From assembly GCA_947499305.1 (NCBI GenBank), contig CANMNN010000018.1, positions 22,775-86,774 of the forward strand: a DNA stretch of 64,000 nucleotides, read 5' to 3'. The notes beneath the pieces were generated by a model. It saw nothing but the letters and a program-made list of their open reading frames with translations, made no database searches and was not told the origin of the DNA. Position 1 is the first letter of the stretch. Every line of letters starts with the position of its first letter. Of this stretch, positions 8,677 to 18,445 are shown in pieces. This DNA is from an uncultured Arenicella sp. GTDB taxonomy: Bacteria; Pseudomonadota; Gammaproteobacteria; Arenicellales; Arenicellaceae. The translations under genes were made by a program, and so were the position numbers.

Positions 8677-9284
8677 GAAGTTTTACTGCCTATTTTGGGC
8701 TCAATCCCGTTTTTCAAACGCTCTATGTTTTCCTTATGACGCTGAAAGGTAAACGCGACAATCCAAAACACCGCGCCTATTAACTGCAATTGATGCGCTT
8801 GATTAAAGATCGCGAAACTTGCGAGCCCAGTTGCGGCACTCGCCATTAGCGCTGCCAACGATGAATATCGGCTAATCGCGGCTACCAATGCCCAGGTAAT
8901 TGCAAATACTAATACAAGCTTCCAACTCAATGCTGCAAATACTCCAATCGCAGTAGCAACCCCTTTACCACCCTTAAAGCCAAAAAATATTGGAAACAAG
9001 TGCCCCATAAAGGCAGCGATGGCAACCATCGCGATAACCGCCACACTCATCTCGGCTTGCTGGGCTAAGATCACTGGCAACACACCCTTTAGAACATCTC
9101 CCAACAAGGTTAGCGCTGCGGCAAACTTGTTACCCGAGCGTAAAACGTTGGTGGCACCGGGGTTTCCACTGCCTGTTTCTCGCGGGTCGCCCAAACGAAA
9201 CACCTTCGATACCAATACAGCACTGGAAATCGAGCCGAATAAATAGCCAAGAATTGGCCAAACAAAAGCAGGTAAATCAAACAT
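8673..9284 (-). CDS. plsY: glycerol-3-phosphate acyltransferase PlsY
   Basis: 203 residues, polytopic inner-membrane enzyme that acylates glycerol 3-phosphate from acyl-phosphate, the first step of phospholipid synthesis. Family motifs seen are the N-terminal GSISSAVLVSK, the phosphate-binding GSGNPGATNVLR, and GHLFPIFFGFKGGKGVAT. Length is normal. It lies between tsaD and folB, a conserved gammaproteobacterial neighbourhood, here split by the lipase gene. Confidence 0.96.
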   Translation of the reverse strand: MFDLPAFVWPILGYLFGSISSAVLVSKVFRLGDPRETGSGNPGATNVLRSGNKFAAALTLLGDVLKGVLPVILAQQAEMSVAVIAMVAIAAFMGHLFPIFFGFKGGKGVATAIGVFAALSWKLVLVFAITWALVAAISRYSSLAALMASAATGLASFAIFNQAHQLQLIGAVFWIVAFTFQRHKENIERLKNGIEPKIGSKTS

Positions 9285-9400
9285 AGCGCGCTACAGCCTC
9301 GGGGGCCGTCTTTTTTTAAGATGGCTAATTGTACTGTGTTAGAGTTGAACATCTGAAGAAAATTCGACGTTTTAGAATGTCAGCTCTAGTCAAATAAATC

Positions 9401-9751
9401 ATGGACAAAATCTATTTAAGCGGCCTGAAGTGCGAATGTACGATCGGTGTCTGGGAATGGGAAAAAGCAATTTCGCAGACTTTAATATTGGACATCGAGC
9501 TCGCGACCGACGTCGCTAAAGCGGCGCAAAATGACGACCTGAATGACGCACTTGACTACCAAGCCGTAGCCAAGCGTGTACAGGGCTACGCTAAAGACAA
9601 TGCCTTTGAACTGATCGAAACGCTAATTGAAAAGCTGGCAGCGGTGATTTTGAGCGAATTTGACACCAACTGGGTTCGCATTAAACTCGATAAAGGCCAA
9701 GCGGTAAAAGGCGTGAAGAATATTGGCGTTATTATTGAGCGAAGCTCCTAA
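9401..9751 (+). CDS. folB: dihydroneopterin aldolase
   Basis: 116 residues, full length. FolB cleaves 7,8-dihydroneopterin to 6-hydroxymethyl-dihydropterin and glycolaldehyde in folate synthesis. Visible are the N-terminal IYLSGLKCECTIGVWEWE, the DYQAVAKRV segment, the active-site ETLIEKLA and the KGQAVKGVKNIGVIIER tail. It is divergent from plsY and stands apart from the other folate genes, though a pteridine-reductase-like SDR is encoded 3 kb away. Confidence 0.95.
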   Translation: MDKIYLSGLKCECTIGVWEWEKAISQTLILDIELATDVAKAAQNDDLNDALDYQAVAKRVQGYAKDNAFELIETLIEKLAAVILSEFDTNWVRIKLDKGQAVKGVKNIGVIIERSS

Positions 9752-9814
9752 TGCTTAATAATGCTGACAGCCGAGGCGGTGACTCGCTCATAATTCGATC
9801 GACCCAGTGTACGA

Positions 9815-10459
9815 TCAAATAACGCCCAATTCTAATGCGCGTAAAACGGCCCGAGTTCTGTCTCTAACACCAAATTTGGACAGCACATTGGATACATGGT
9901 TTTTAATAGTGCCCTCTGATTTGCATAAGGCGTCTGAGATTTCTTTATTGCTATAGCCGCTCGCAACCAAACGCAGCACTTCGGTCTCTTTTGGAGTTAA
10001 AGGCTGTGGCTCGGGCAATGAATCGAATTCACCTTTCTGAGCCTTCAACCCCTTTAGCAGCGTATCGGTTATCGCAGGCTGTACGATTGTTTCACCCATA
10101 TGTACGGCTTCTATAGCTGAAATTAGATTTTCTAGCGATACGTCTTTAAGTAAATAACCTTGAGCGCCAGCCTGCAGACCCTCTAATACCAATTGGTGAT
10201 CGTCAAAAGTGGTTAGAATGATTACAGGTATCGCCACTTGCTTGGCCCGTAAACTTTTTATTGCATCAATGCCGTTCATTTTAGGCATGCGTAGATCCAT
10301 CAAAAACACATCGGGGTTGTACTTTTCGGCAATCTCTATAGCCCGAGTTCCATCTTCACCTTGGGCTACGACATCTACCTTGTCAGACAAAGCCAACAAG
10401 CTCTGAATTCCACTACGAACAAGTGTTTGATCGTCAATTAGAGCTATTTTGATAGTCAT
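9815..10459 (-). CDS. NarL/FixJ-family response regulator
   Basis: 214 residues. The receiver has D9-D10, phosphoacceptor D55 (FLMDLRMPKMNG), a TT pair and K about 105 (LLKDVS). The output domain is LuxR-type helix-turn-helix (PLTPKETEVLRLVASGYSNKEISD, GTIKNHVSNVLSKF). It follows its cognate kinase gene by 31 bases. Target genes are unknown; the downstream intergenic region gives no clue. Confidence 0.92.
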   Translation of the reverse strand: MTIKIALIDDQTLVRSGIQSLLALSDKVDVVAQGEDGTRAIEIAEKYNPDVFLMDLRMPKMNGIDAIKSLRAKQVAIPVIILTTFDDHQLVLEGLQAGAQGYLLKDVSLENLISAIEAVHMGETIVQPAITDTLLKGLKAQKGEFDSLPEPQPLTPKETEVLRLVASGYSNKEISDALCKSEGTIKNHVSNVLSKFGVRDRTRAVLRALELGVI

Positions 10460-10490
10460 GGTAGTTGCGCCTATTTAGTGGTTTGTGGGC

Positions 10491-11627
10491 TTACTGAACA
10501 GGGACATTTAAGCGTAACGAGAAACTTGGCTTGCCGCTTAACTCCAAACGGCCGCCTAAACGATCAATACGTTCTCGCATACCTGTTAATCCATTCCCTT
10601 CTATTATATGAGCTACTCCCGATCCATTATCTCGATAACTCAAAAAAATCGAATCCTCCTCACGGTTAACTGAAATGTATGCCCGGTCGGCTTGGCTATG
10701 TTTAAGGGTATTGGTAATCGACTCTTGTACAATACGCAGCAAGACCTGCGCCGTATTTACGTCATCAAGTTCAAAGTTATCTTGAATGTCTATTGAAAAA
10801 GTTAAACGAGGCGTGCCCGTGATAGCAATTTCAATAAGTTCTTTCAAATTTACCACGGGCATATCACGCAACTCACTCACTGCTTCACGCACATCGTTTA
10901 ATAACAGCTTAGACAAGGCATGACATTGATCAATCTTTTCCTTAGCTTCGCCATCACTAATATGCCCGGCGACCTGTAAGTTAATGGTTAATGCGGTTAG
11001 ATGATGGCCCAACAAATCGTGTAGATCACGAGCAATGCGTGTGCGCTCGCTCTCTCGCGAAGCTTCCCCAAGCAAATGTTGAGTGGCACGTAACTGGCGA
11101 TTCAGCTCTTGAGTTTTCGCATTCGACTCCTCTGACTCTTTGGCAGTTTGAGCAGACAGCAAGGCAAACACATGAAAGGTGCTAATCAAAAGCGTGCCGC
11201 CGAGTGGATTGATGTCATTCCACCAATATGCACGTACAAAATACCAGGCAACATTAACCGCAATCAGCAAAAGCCAGCAAAGCCGCAGGCTTACAAAGAA
11301 AGGAAGGCAAGCAATCCAGATAATCGAGTAAATAAAGAAGATGTCGATTGGCACGCGCCAACTCAACAAAAACACTAAGGCCGGCAACAACCATAGTGCG
11401 ACGCGCCGAATCAGCGTTGGCGCCAGTAACGCGCGGCCAAATAGTTTCGTTTCGGATCCAACGCCATGATTCGTTGCAAAAAATATTGCGACGACAATCA
11501 AGGCTTGTATCGCTATTGCCTCAACAAAGCTCGCCTTTCCAAACAAGGCGGCACCACTAACAACGGTCACGACGAGTGCCGTTCCGACAGCGCCGATAAA
11601 GCGGTAAATAGCATAGCGATTCTTCAT
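10491..11627 (-). CDS. membrane sensor histidine kinase, HisKA_3 (NarX/DesK-like) type
   Basis: 378 residues. The N-terminal 150 residues hold about five to six membrane helices without a large periplasmic domain, so it probably senses a membrane or intramembrane signal. A coiled linker leads to the HisKA_3 box (RIARDLHDLLGHHL) and an ATPase domain with DNGSGV and GNGLTGMRERI. It is the upstream partner of the NarL-type regulator in a two-gene operon. Confidence 0.9.
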   Translation of the reverse strand: MKNRYAIYRFIGAVGTALVVTVVSGAALFGKASFVEAIAIQALIVVAIFFATNHGVGSETKLFGRALLAPTLIRRVALWLLPALVFLLSWRVPIDIFFIYSIIWIACLPFFVSLRLCWLLLIAVNVAWYFVRAYWWNDINPLGGTLLISTFHVFALLSAQTAKESEESNAKTQELNRQLRATQHLLGEASRESERTRIARDLHDLLGHHLTALTINLQVAGHISDGEAKEKIDQCHALSKLLLNDVREAVSELRDMPVVNLKELIEIAITGTPRLTFSIDIQDNFELDDVNTAQVLLRIVQESITNTLKHSQADRAYISVNREEDSIFLSYRDNGSGVAHIIEGNGLTGMRERIDRLGGRLELSGKPSFSLRLNVPVQ

Positions 11628-11760
11628 GCTTCTATTATCGCCTATTTAAAATTCTCACGCATAGGCCAAAAGTCATGGTTTCAAATCGTGACCTTTCGCA
11701 CTTAGTCACTCGAATGTGTCGACATAAAATTGATGGCATACACATTACGCGGAGATGCCC

Positions 11761-12510
11761 ATGTTAATCACATACAAAACCTTGTTGTTTAGCCATATAG
11801 TTTTAGGCTTTGCGTCACTCATTCTTTTTTGGATTCCTATTTTCGCAAAGAAGGGCAGCGCGTGGCACATCCGAACAGGGCATTGGTACGCAAAGGTGAT
11901 GTACGGGGTTGGTATTACCGCCTTAGTCATTTCAGTAATGACAATGGTTGACCCTCTGTCACTTAAGTTCCCTGACCAAGAATTTAGCGCTGAAAAAGCC
12001 GCTGAGATTACGACTCAAGCAAAAGCAGTCGCCTTATTTTTACTGGCAATATCAATCCTAACCATAAGCAATCTACGACACGGTCTGTTATCGCTTAAGG
12101 CAAAGAAAAATCATGCATTAATGCGCCGCTCGGACAACTTACTGCTTAACGGGGCTCTACTGGCAATTGGTTTAATTCTTGCCTATTCAGCCGTCGGTGG
12201 TTCACCAATGGCAGTCTTGTTCTACATATTTGCAGGTCTTTGTATCATCACAGCCAGCACCAATTTACGCTTTTGTCTAAAGCCTAAGGTCACGCGTGGA
12301 GAACAAATCATTGCACACATCGGCGGCTTAGTTGGCGCCGGTATTGGCTCGCACACTGCGTTTTTTGTGTTCGGGGCGAGCCGTTATCTATCTGAGTTTT
12401 TAAGCGGTTATGCCGGCATGATCCCTTGGGTGCTTCCTGGCATTATTGGCACTATCATCATTCGTCAACAATCTAGAAAATATCGACCTCGTAAAGCTAA
12501 GACCGCTTAA
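11761..12510 (+). CDS. polytopic membrane protein (DUF2306-like)
   Basis: About 249 residues with seven or so hydrophobic segments. The N-terminal half (SHIVLGFASLILFWIPI, WHIRTGHWYAKVMY) resembles predicted membrane proteins of the DUF2306 kind, where conserved His residues lie at helix ends. I chose the ATG at 11761 because GGAG sits six bases upstream; an in-frame ATG at 11755 overlaps that site. It stands alone between two divergent genes. Function unknown. Confidence 0.65.
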   Translation: MLITYKTLLFSHIVLGFASLILFWIPIFAKKGSAWHIRTGHWYAKVMYGVGITALVISVMTMVDPLSLKFPDQEFSAEKAAEITTQAKAVALFLLAISILTISNLRHGLLSLKAKKNHALMRRSDNLLLNGALLAIGLILAYSAVGGSPMAVLFYIFAGLCIITASTNLRFCLKPKVTRGEQIIAHIGGLVGAGIGSHTAFFVFGASRYLSEFLSGYAGMIPWVLPGIIGTIIIRQQSRKYRPRKAKTA

Positions 12511-12524
12511 GCACTAGGGTCAAG

Positions 12525-12567
12525 ACATCGCATTAAGCTTGCTGACTAACGTTTCTTAATGCGATGT
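12525..12567. repeat. perfect 13-bp inverted repeat
   Basis: ACATCGCATTAAG at 12525-12537 and its exact complement at 12555-12567, separated by 17 bases, between two convergent genes. No T run follows on either strand, so it is not a classic intrinsic terminator, although a role in ending or stabilising transcripts is likely. Confidence 0.6.
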
Positions 12568-12625
12568 ATTCAGATGTACACACCATATCGGTGCTAACCG
12601 CTAATGAGATTGACTTGAGAGTACC

Positions 12626-13363
12626 CTAAATGACTACCGAGCGACCGCCGTCAACGGCGATGATTTGGCCCGTAATATAGTCGCCCTCGTCGATTAAAAA
12701 ACGCACGAGCTTGGCGATATCGTCTGGTTGACCCATGCGGCCCATGGGAATTTTCTCTAATATTTCAGATTGCTCGGCCATTCCACTGTCATTTTCGGGC
12801 CACAATATCGCGCCTGGTGAAACACCATTGACGCGAATGCTTGGCGCAAGATCGCGAGCCAGTGACATGGTTAACATCTCTAAGCCAGCCTTGGCTGAGC
12901 AGTAAATCGGATGACTCGCCATCGGTTTTCTGGCATGAATATCGACAATATTAATTATGCAGCCATTTCGCTCGCGTAAATGAGGCACACTGGCTTTAGC
13001 CAAAAATGCAGGGGCTTTTAAGTTACTGCCCACGAGATCGTTCCAGAATTCGTCTTCGAGCAATTCAATTGGCGTGGGGTAAAAAGTAGAAGCGTTGTTA
13101 ATTAGCACATCAAGCCCACCAAAGGCATCAACCGCTTGGCTAACTAAACTGGGGATTGAAGCGGTATCGAGCAGCTCGCCTTGTAGCGCCATAGCCGAGC
13201 CCTCACGTACAGCATTTAATTCGGCAACCAACGACGCGGCTGCACCGGCCGATGAACGATAGTGCACCACCACATTATGGCCAGTCTCATGCAGGGTTAT
13301 CGCCATTTGTCGGCCAATACGTTTAGCGCCGCCGGTAATAAGGATAGTTTTGGGTTGATTCAT
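12626..13363 (-). CDS. SDR-family pteridine reductase
   Basis: 245 residues from the ATG at 13363. Rossmann fold with the NADPH loop TGGAKRIGR, NNAS before FYPT, and the catalytic YCSAK. The Arg in the glycine-rich loop plus the NNASTFYPT and SPGAILWPE segments are typical of pteridine reductases and FolM rather than of fatty-acid SDRs. It probably reduces dihydrobiopterin-, dihydrofolate- or dihydromonapterin-type substrates. A frame from 13435 adds 24 unlike residues and is less likely. Confidence 0.8.
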   Translation of the reverse strand: MNQPKTILITGGAKRIGRQMAITLHETGHNVVVHYRSSAGAAASLVAELNAVREGSAMALQGELLDTASIPSLVSQAVDAFGGLDVLINNASTFYPTPIELLEDEFWNDLVGSNLKAPAFLAKASVPHLRERNGCIINIVDIHARKPMASHPIYCSAKAGLEMLTMSLARDLAPSIRVNGVSPGAILWPENDSGMAEQSEILEKIPMGRMGQPDDIAKLVRFLIDEGDYITGQIIAVDGGRSVVI

Positions 13364-13556
13364 TTTTCGAGTATTGGGTGTCGAGTCGTGAAAGCCGAGC
13401 ACCGAGCTAATTGAATTCGCGTGGTAAATTACCAATTTCTAAACTGATTAGGTTTAAATGGATTGTTAGTGCAAATAACGGCCTAAAAACTTACTATAAA
13501 CCTATTCACGCACCTAGCCAAACCGACCACTTACTTTCGCCGCTACCAACTCTTCC

Positions 13557-14357
13557 ATGGACATAGTTCAAGCCATCGTCTTAGCCATTATTCAGGGCAT
13601 CACTGAATTTTTGCCGATATCTAGCTCGGCACACCTAATTTTGGTGCCTGAATTACTTGGTTGGCAAGATCAGGGCTTGGCGTTTGACGTGGCCGTACAC
13701 GTTGGCACCTTAGCCGCAGTATTAGCTTTTTTAAGAAAGGAAATTCAACAAATTGTGCCTGCTTGGTTGGTTGGTTGGAATGGCTTTAGCTGGAATATCT
13801 ACGGTCATCTAGGCTGGCTCCTAGTACTCGCGACCATCCCGGTTGGCCTTTTTGGTTTAGCTTTAGATGACTTTATCGAGGCGAATATGAGAGCCGCATT
13901 GATCATTGCTGCCAGCACACTCGTTTTCGGCGTTTTGTTGGCCTGGGCTGATCGAAAAGGTGAACAAAACACTAAACAACTAGAGTCGCTCAACTGGCAA
14001 CAGGCCTTAATAGTAGGTCTTGCTCAAGCCTGCGCCTTAATTCCCGGCACCTCACGCTCAGGCGCGACGATGACCGCGTTATTAGCAATGGGTTTTAGCA
14101 GAGTCGCCTCAGCCCGCTTCTCATTTTTAATGGCTGTGCCCACAATCGCATTGGCAGGACTATTAAAAGGCGCTGAACTGGCGAACAGTGAAACCGCAAT
14201 CAATTGGGGGATTCTTGCTCTAGGTGCCACACTCTCGGCAATCGTTGCCTTTAGTTGCATGCATTGGTTCATGCGCTTTGTCGAGCGGGTTGGCATGATG
14301 CCCTTCGTTATTTATAGAGTAATACTGGCAATTGTCATTATTGTTGTATTGGCCTAA
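13557..14357 (+). CDS. uppP: undecaprenyl-diphosphatase UppP
   Basis: 266 residues, polytopic. It recycles undecaprenyl pyrophosphate for peptidoglycan synthesis. The two signature repeats are present: GITEFLPISSSAHL near the N-terminus and PGTSRSGATMTALLAMG in the middle, with the metal-binding Glu and catalytic residues. Length is standard. Confidence 0.97.
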   Translation: MDIVQAIVLAIIQGITEFLPISSSAHLILVPELLGWQDQGLAFDVAVHVGTLAAVLAFLRKEIQQIVPAWLVGWNGFSWNIYGHLGWLLVLATIPVGLFGLALDDFIEANMRAALIIAASTLVFGVLLAWADRKGEQNTKQLESLNWQQALIVGLAQACALIPGTSRSGATMTALLAMGFSRVASARFSFLMAVPTIALAGLLKGAELANSETAINWGILALGATLSAIVAFSCMHWFMRFVERVGMMPFVIYRVILAIVIIVVLA

Positions 14358-14428
14358 TTTGCCCTTATTTGTGCTTAATCGCCCGCACGATTAGTTTTAT
14401 AATAACGAGCCATAATGAGACCAAGATC

Positions 14429-15304
14429 ATGACCCAACTAGATATCCGTCAACGCTTTGTATTTGACGCGCTTGATGCTCGCGGCTGCATCGTTCGTTTA
14501 AGCGAGACCAGTGAAGCGATTCAAGCAACACATCATTACCCAGCAAATCTTTCGAAGCTGCTCAACGAGTTCGCACTTGCCGCTACCTTACTGCGAGATA
14601 GCATTAAAATTGATGGCAGCTTGACTATTCAACTGCGCAGCGACGGGCCAATCAAATTAATCATGGCCGATTGTATGTCTGACCGTCGTGTGCGTGCGAT
14701 CTCGGAATACGATAATGAAGAGCTCGCCGCGAATGACCCGATTGATTTAGATAAGTTGGGCAACGGCGCAATGTTGGCGATTACGATTACACCTGATGAG
14801 GGCGAACGCTATCAAAGCATTGTACCCATTGAGAATGCTCAGCTCGGAGATTGTTTGGAAGACTATTTTCAACGCTCAGAACAATTGCCAAGCTTATTTC
14901 ATTTGCTCAGTGATCAAGAACAAGCTGTTGGTATTTCTATCCACGCATTGCCAGCCGAGAAAATAAGAGATAAAGCTGAAGCAGAATCTCATTTGGAACG
15001 CCTCAAAGTATTACTCAATACATTAGCGGCTGAAGAAGCTCTGGAGCTTGACCCCGAGCAAATATTAACTCGCTTATTTCATGATGAATCGTGCCGCTTA
15101 TTTGACTCCCACCCGGTTGAATTCGGCTGCATCTGCTCTTCACAAAAGTCGCTCGACGCGATTTCAAGTCTTGGACAAGACGAAGTGCAAGAATTAATCG
15201 CCGAACAACAGAATGAAGGTAATCAGAGCGTAGTAGTCGATTGCCATTTTTGCTTCCAACGATACGAATTTAGTTTTGACCAAGTAAAGGGGTTATTCGC
15301 ATGA
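14429..15304 (+). CDS. hslO: redox-regulated chaperone Hsp33
   Basis: 291 residues from the ATG at 14429. Hsp33 is a cytosolic holdase activated by oxidation. The C-terminal zinc switch is intact: a CxC pair (FGCICSS) and a CxxC pair (DCHFCFQ). The N-terminal domain starts RQRFVFDALDARGCIVRL. An in-frame ATG at 14369 has no support. Its stop overlaps the next start (ATGA), so it is translationally coupled to the DUF2058 gene. Confidence 0.95.
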   Translation: MTQLDIRQRFVFDALDARGCIVRLSETSEAIQATHHYPANLSKLLNEFALAATLLRDSIKIDGSLTIQLRSDGPIKLIMADCMSDRRVRAISEYDNEELAANDPIDLDKLGNGAMLAITITPDEGERYQSIVPIENAQLGDCLEDYFQRSEQLPSLFHLLSDQEQAVGISIHALPAEKIRDKAEAESHLERLKVLLNTLAAEEALELDPEQILTRLFHDESCRLFDSHPVEFGCICSSQKSLDAISSLGQDEVQELIAEQQNEGNQSVVVDCHFCFQRYEFSFDQVKGLFA

Positions 15305-15837
15305 GCCTGTCACTCAAAGACCAATTATTAAAAGCCGGCTTAGCTAAAAAGCCTGCCGCTAAACAAGCTAAGAAAAAGAAACAGCCGCAAGTTGCTAAGA
15401 AAAATCGTAACAAGCCGAGTGAGGCTCAGCTACGCACCCAACGAGCCATGCTAGACAAAGCCAAGAAAGACAAAAAACTTAATGAACAGCGTCAAGCAGA
15501 GGCTGCGGCCAAAGCAAAGTTTGCTCAAATCAAGCAGTTAGTCGATGGCAGCAAGCTTGATAGAAAAGAGGGTGAAACGCCCTATAGCTTCACCTTAAAA
15601 AAGAAAGTCAAGAAAATCTACGTGACCGACGAGCAACAAAAACTCTTGTCTCGCGACCAAATCGTGATCATCTCGATGGGTAACGAAGCGTTCGAGCTAG
15701 TGCCCAAAACCGTGGCAGCGAAAATCGCCGAACGTGACGCAAAATACGTCGTTAAAAACACCAACGTTGATACAAGTGCGCCAGCTGAGGATGACCCATA
15801 CGCCGATTATCAAATTCCCGACGACCTTACCTGGTAG
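15301..15837 (+). CDS. DUF2058 (YaiL-like) protein
   Basis: 178 residues. The N-terminal half is very Lys/Ala/Gln-rich and probably a disordered or nucleic-acid-binding helix (LKDQLLKAGLAKKPAAKQAKK). The C-terminal half is a compact domain with YSFTLKKKVKKIYVTDEQ and YADYQIPDDLTW, the family signature. Function is unknown. It overlaps hslO by four bases and is followed by rmuC seven bases later. Confidence 0.88.
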   Translation: MSLSLKDQLLKAGLAKKPAAKQAKKKKQPQVAKKNRNKPSEAQLRTQRAMLDKAKKDKKLNEQRQAEAAAKAKFAQIKQLVDGSKLDRKEGETPYSFTLKKKVKKIYVTDEQQKLLSRDQIVIISMGNEAFELVPKTVAAKIAERDAKYVVKNTNVDTSAPAEDDPYADYQIPDDLTW

Positions 15838-15844
15838 GCCTTAA

Positions 15845-17380
15845 ATGGAAACTGCACTGAAGGATTTGCAAATTTGGCTGAATCAAGCCGTCTCGCTTTA
15901 TTGGCTAGTTACCGCGATCTTTATAGGCCTTATTATCGCAATAATTCTAAATATGAGAGCTAAAAAGCGTATTACAGACCTCCACGCGCAACGCCAAGAG
16001 TTACTAATAGGCCAAGCAAGCTATCAACAGCAATTGGAACTCATCGGGCAAAACAACCTAAGCTTAAGCGAAAAAGTAGAACAAAACACACAGCAGCTCT
16101 CATTACTCTCCGCCGAGAAAGCGGAGCTTAAAAGCAGCCGAGATGAAAAAGCCCAACAACTTATTGCTAATGAAAATGAGCGGATTGGTTTGCGCGAGAT
16201 GGTTGATAATAGCAATCGCAAGATCGGCCGACTCGAAGCGGATGTGCGCGAACAAAACGCCTTACTGAGCTCAGAGAAAGACAAGCTCAACGAACTCAAA
16301 TCGCAATTTGAAGAGCAAAAAGCACAGCTAAAGAATGAGTTTAAAGTGGTTTCAGAGGAGATCATCAAAGAACGTCAGGCGATGCTTGCCAAGCAAAACC
16401 AAGAAGGCGTTGGTGCTTTATTAAAGCCACTTCAAGATCAAATTGAAGGGTTTCAAAAGCGAGTTAACGAGGTGCACGACGAATCAATTAAGGGTAATAC
16501 AAACCTTAAAGCCGAAATCGAAAATGTCATGAAAATGGGCATTAAAATGCGCGATGAAGCTAGCAGCCTAACTACCGCGCTTAAGGGTGATTCGCAGCAA
16601 CGCGGCGCCTGGGGTGAAGCTCAACTCGAACGCACCTTAGAGATGAGCGGCTTGATTGAACACGATCATTTCGAAAAGCAAAGCGCGTTCACCGATGATG
16701 ACGGTCGCCGAAAACAGACCGATTATCTAATTAAATTGCCAGGCGATAAGTGCATCATCATCGACAGCAAAGTGTCACTAAACGCTTACGAACGAGCGAG
16801 CTCTGCCGAAACCGCCGAGCAGCAAATGCTGGAAATGAAAGCCCACACAAATGCAGTGCGCGCGCATATCAACGATTTAGCATCTAAGGAATACACAAAC
16901 CTAAACGCACTTCACAGCCCAGACTTTGTGTTGATGTTCATGCCAGTTGAACCGGCGTATATCGAAGCCATGAAGCACGATAAAGAGCTATTTAGCTTCG
17001 GATATAGTAAGAACATTATTTTGGTATCGCACACAACCCTGATCCCAATTTTACGCACGGTCGCAAATCTTTGGATGCTTGATCGCAGCAATAAAGAGGC
17101 ACGCCAACTTGGTGAAAAAGCCAATGACCTATTTAACTCGGTGGTACTCGTGTCTGAACGATTAGGCAAACTTGGCAAAACGCTCAATACCGCGAGCACG
17201 CACTTCAATGACACCGTGACGTCGTTGGCAGGCATGCAAGGCAAGGTTGATCGATTTAACACGCTATCAAATAAAGCGAATAAGTCGATGCCAGAACTAG
17301 AGCCAAAGGTAATCCAGTTCGATACTACTAAACTTGATGCTCTTGCCTTGCAGGATGAGTCTGACGATGAAAACACTTAG
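15845..17380 (+). CDS. rmuC: DNA recombination protein RmuC
   Basis: 511 residues. One N-terminal membrane helix (about 18-38), then a long coiled coil rich in Gln/Glu/Lys to about residue 230, then the RmuC nuclease-like domain (WGEAQLERTLEMSGL, DYLIKLPGDKCIIIDSKVSLNAYE, ending near HFND). RmuC limits recombination at inverted repeats and contributes to phage restriction in some hosts. Last gene of the hslO-DUF2058-rmuC run. Confidence 0.94.
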   Translation: METALKDLQIWLNQAVSLYWLVTAIFIGLIIAIILNMRAKKRITDLHAQRQELLIGQASYQQQLELIGQNNLSLSEKVEQNTQQLSLLSAEKAELKSSRDEKAQQLIANENERIGLREMVDNSNRKIGRLEADVREQNALLSSEKDKLNELKSQFEEQKAQLKNEFKVVSEEIIKERQAMLAKQNQEGVGALLKPLQDQIEGFQKRVNEVHDESIKGNTNLKAEIENVMKMGIKMRDEASSLTTALKGDSQQRGAWGEAQLERTLEMSGLIEHDHFEKQSAFTDDDGRRKQTDYLIKLPGDKCIIIDSKVSLNAYERASSAETAEQQMLEMKAHTNAVRAHINDLASKEYTNLNALHSPDFVLMFMPVEPAYIEAMKHDKELFSFGYSKNIILVSHTTLIPILRTVANLWMLDRSNKEARQLGEKANDLFNSVVLVSERLGKLGKTLNTASTHFNDTVTSLAGMQGKVDRFNTLSNKANKSMPELEPKVIQFDTTKLDALALQDESDDENT

Positions 17381-17452
17381 CTGAGGATTATCCGCGAGGC
17401 TACTAATACATTCCTCAAACCCTCTGTCATAGCGGTGATTCGAGCTAGCAAT

Positions 17453-18442
17453 CTAGCTAGGAAAACATAAGAAAATATCGCTGGCAATATCATCCATATT
17501 TGCGCCATTAAGAAAACACTGTCTACGCATTTTTCGCACAAAGCTTTCACCGCCACAAAGAAACACCTTGGCGCCTGCTAAGTCGGGCATTAGCACTTTG
17601 GCATAGGAATAGATGTCTCTACTATGGCTTTTAGTGGCCGCCTCGTCGCGGTCTAATTCTGAGACAGAGAACTTTACCTCTAGCTGCGGGTAGTCGCGCT
17701 GCAAAGCCTTCAGCTCCTCTTCATAGTACAGCCCTTGTTTAGTCCTAGATCCGATCAACAACAAAATTCGACCTGTATGGCCGCTAAGCAAAGCGTCTCT
17801 GGCGATACCGTACAATGGTGCCAAACCAGTCCCTATTCCAGATAGAAGCATGGGCTGATCTTTGCCGTTAGCATTGTAGAAGCACTCTCCCATTGGCCCT
17901 TGAATCTCAATCTCATCGCCAACGTTTATCCCGTCGAAAATCCAAGGGCTAAACACGCCGTTGTCATACAAGCGCACATGAAACTCAATGAAGTCATCAT
18001 GACTTGGATGGCTGGCTATCGAATACGTTCGAGCAACATCTTGGCTCTTCCATAAAGTTAAGAATTGGCCCGAGCGATAGCACAAAGCCTTGCTAATTCG
18101 CAACCGCGCTACTTGATCCGTTAAGATTTCTTTTTCAAGTACTTGAGATGTCTCTTTCTTAAATAGGTTAGAAAGACTGACAATCATGGCTTGCTTGGGG
18201 CGACAACAACAACTGAGAAAATACCCCATCTTTTTCTGAGACGCACTCAAACCCTTTTGTGATTCTTCTGGGATTTCAGAATCAGTACTCCTAAGCAAAC
18301 AGCTTTGGCACACACCAGTTAAGCACCCATAGGGCACTTCAACACCACGATTAAGCAGTCCATTTAGCACGGTTTCTCCTTGGCTGAGGCTGACTCTTTC
18401 GACTTGATCGTCGGACCTTCTAAAATAAATTTCACACATCAC
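17453..18442 (-). CDS. ferredoxin-type NAD(P)H oxidoreductase ([2Fe-2S]-FAD-NAD)
   Basis: 329 residues in three domains. An N-terminal plant-type ferredoxin has C40-x4-C45-x2-C48 and a fourth Cys in the Cys triplet near 78-80. Then come an FAD domain with RTYSIAS and an NAD(P) domain with GIGTGLAPLYG and a C-terminal FLCGG. This is the layout of reductases that serve oxygenases and flavohemoglobins. It is last in the six-gene redox operon and starts three bases after the globin stop, so it may reduce the globin. A divergent role with an unlinked oxygenase is possible. Confidence 0.88.
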   Translation of the reverse strand: MMCEIYFRRSDDQVERVSLSQGETVLNGLLNRGVEVPYGCLTGVCQSCLLRSTDSEIPEESQKGLSASQKKMGYFLSCCCRPKQAMIVSLSNLFKKETSQVLEKEILTDQVARLRISKALCYRSGQFLTLWKSQDVARTYSIASHPSHDDFIEFHVRLYDNGVFSPWIFDGINVGDEIEIQGPMGECFYNANGKDQPMLLSGIGTGLAPLYGIARDALLSGHTGRILLLIGSRTKQGLYYEEELKALQRDYPQLEVKFSVSELDRDEAATKSHSRDIYSYAKVLMPDLAGAKVFLCGGESFVRKMRRQCFLNGANMDDIASDIFLCFPS

Positions 18443-18445
18443 TGC

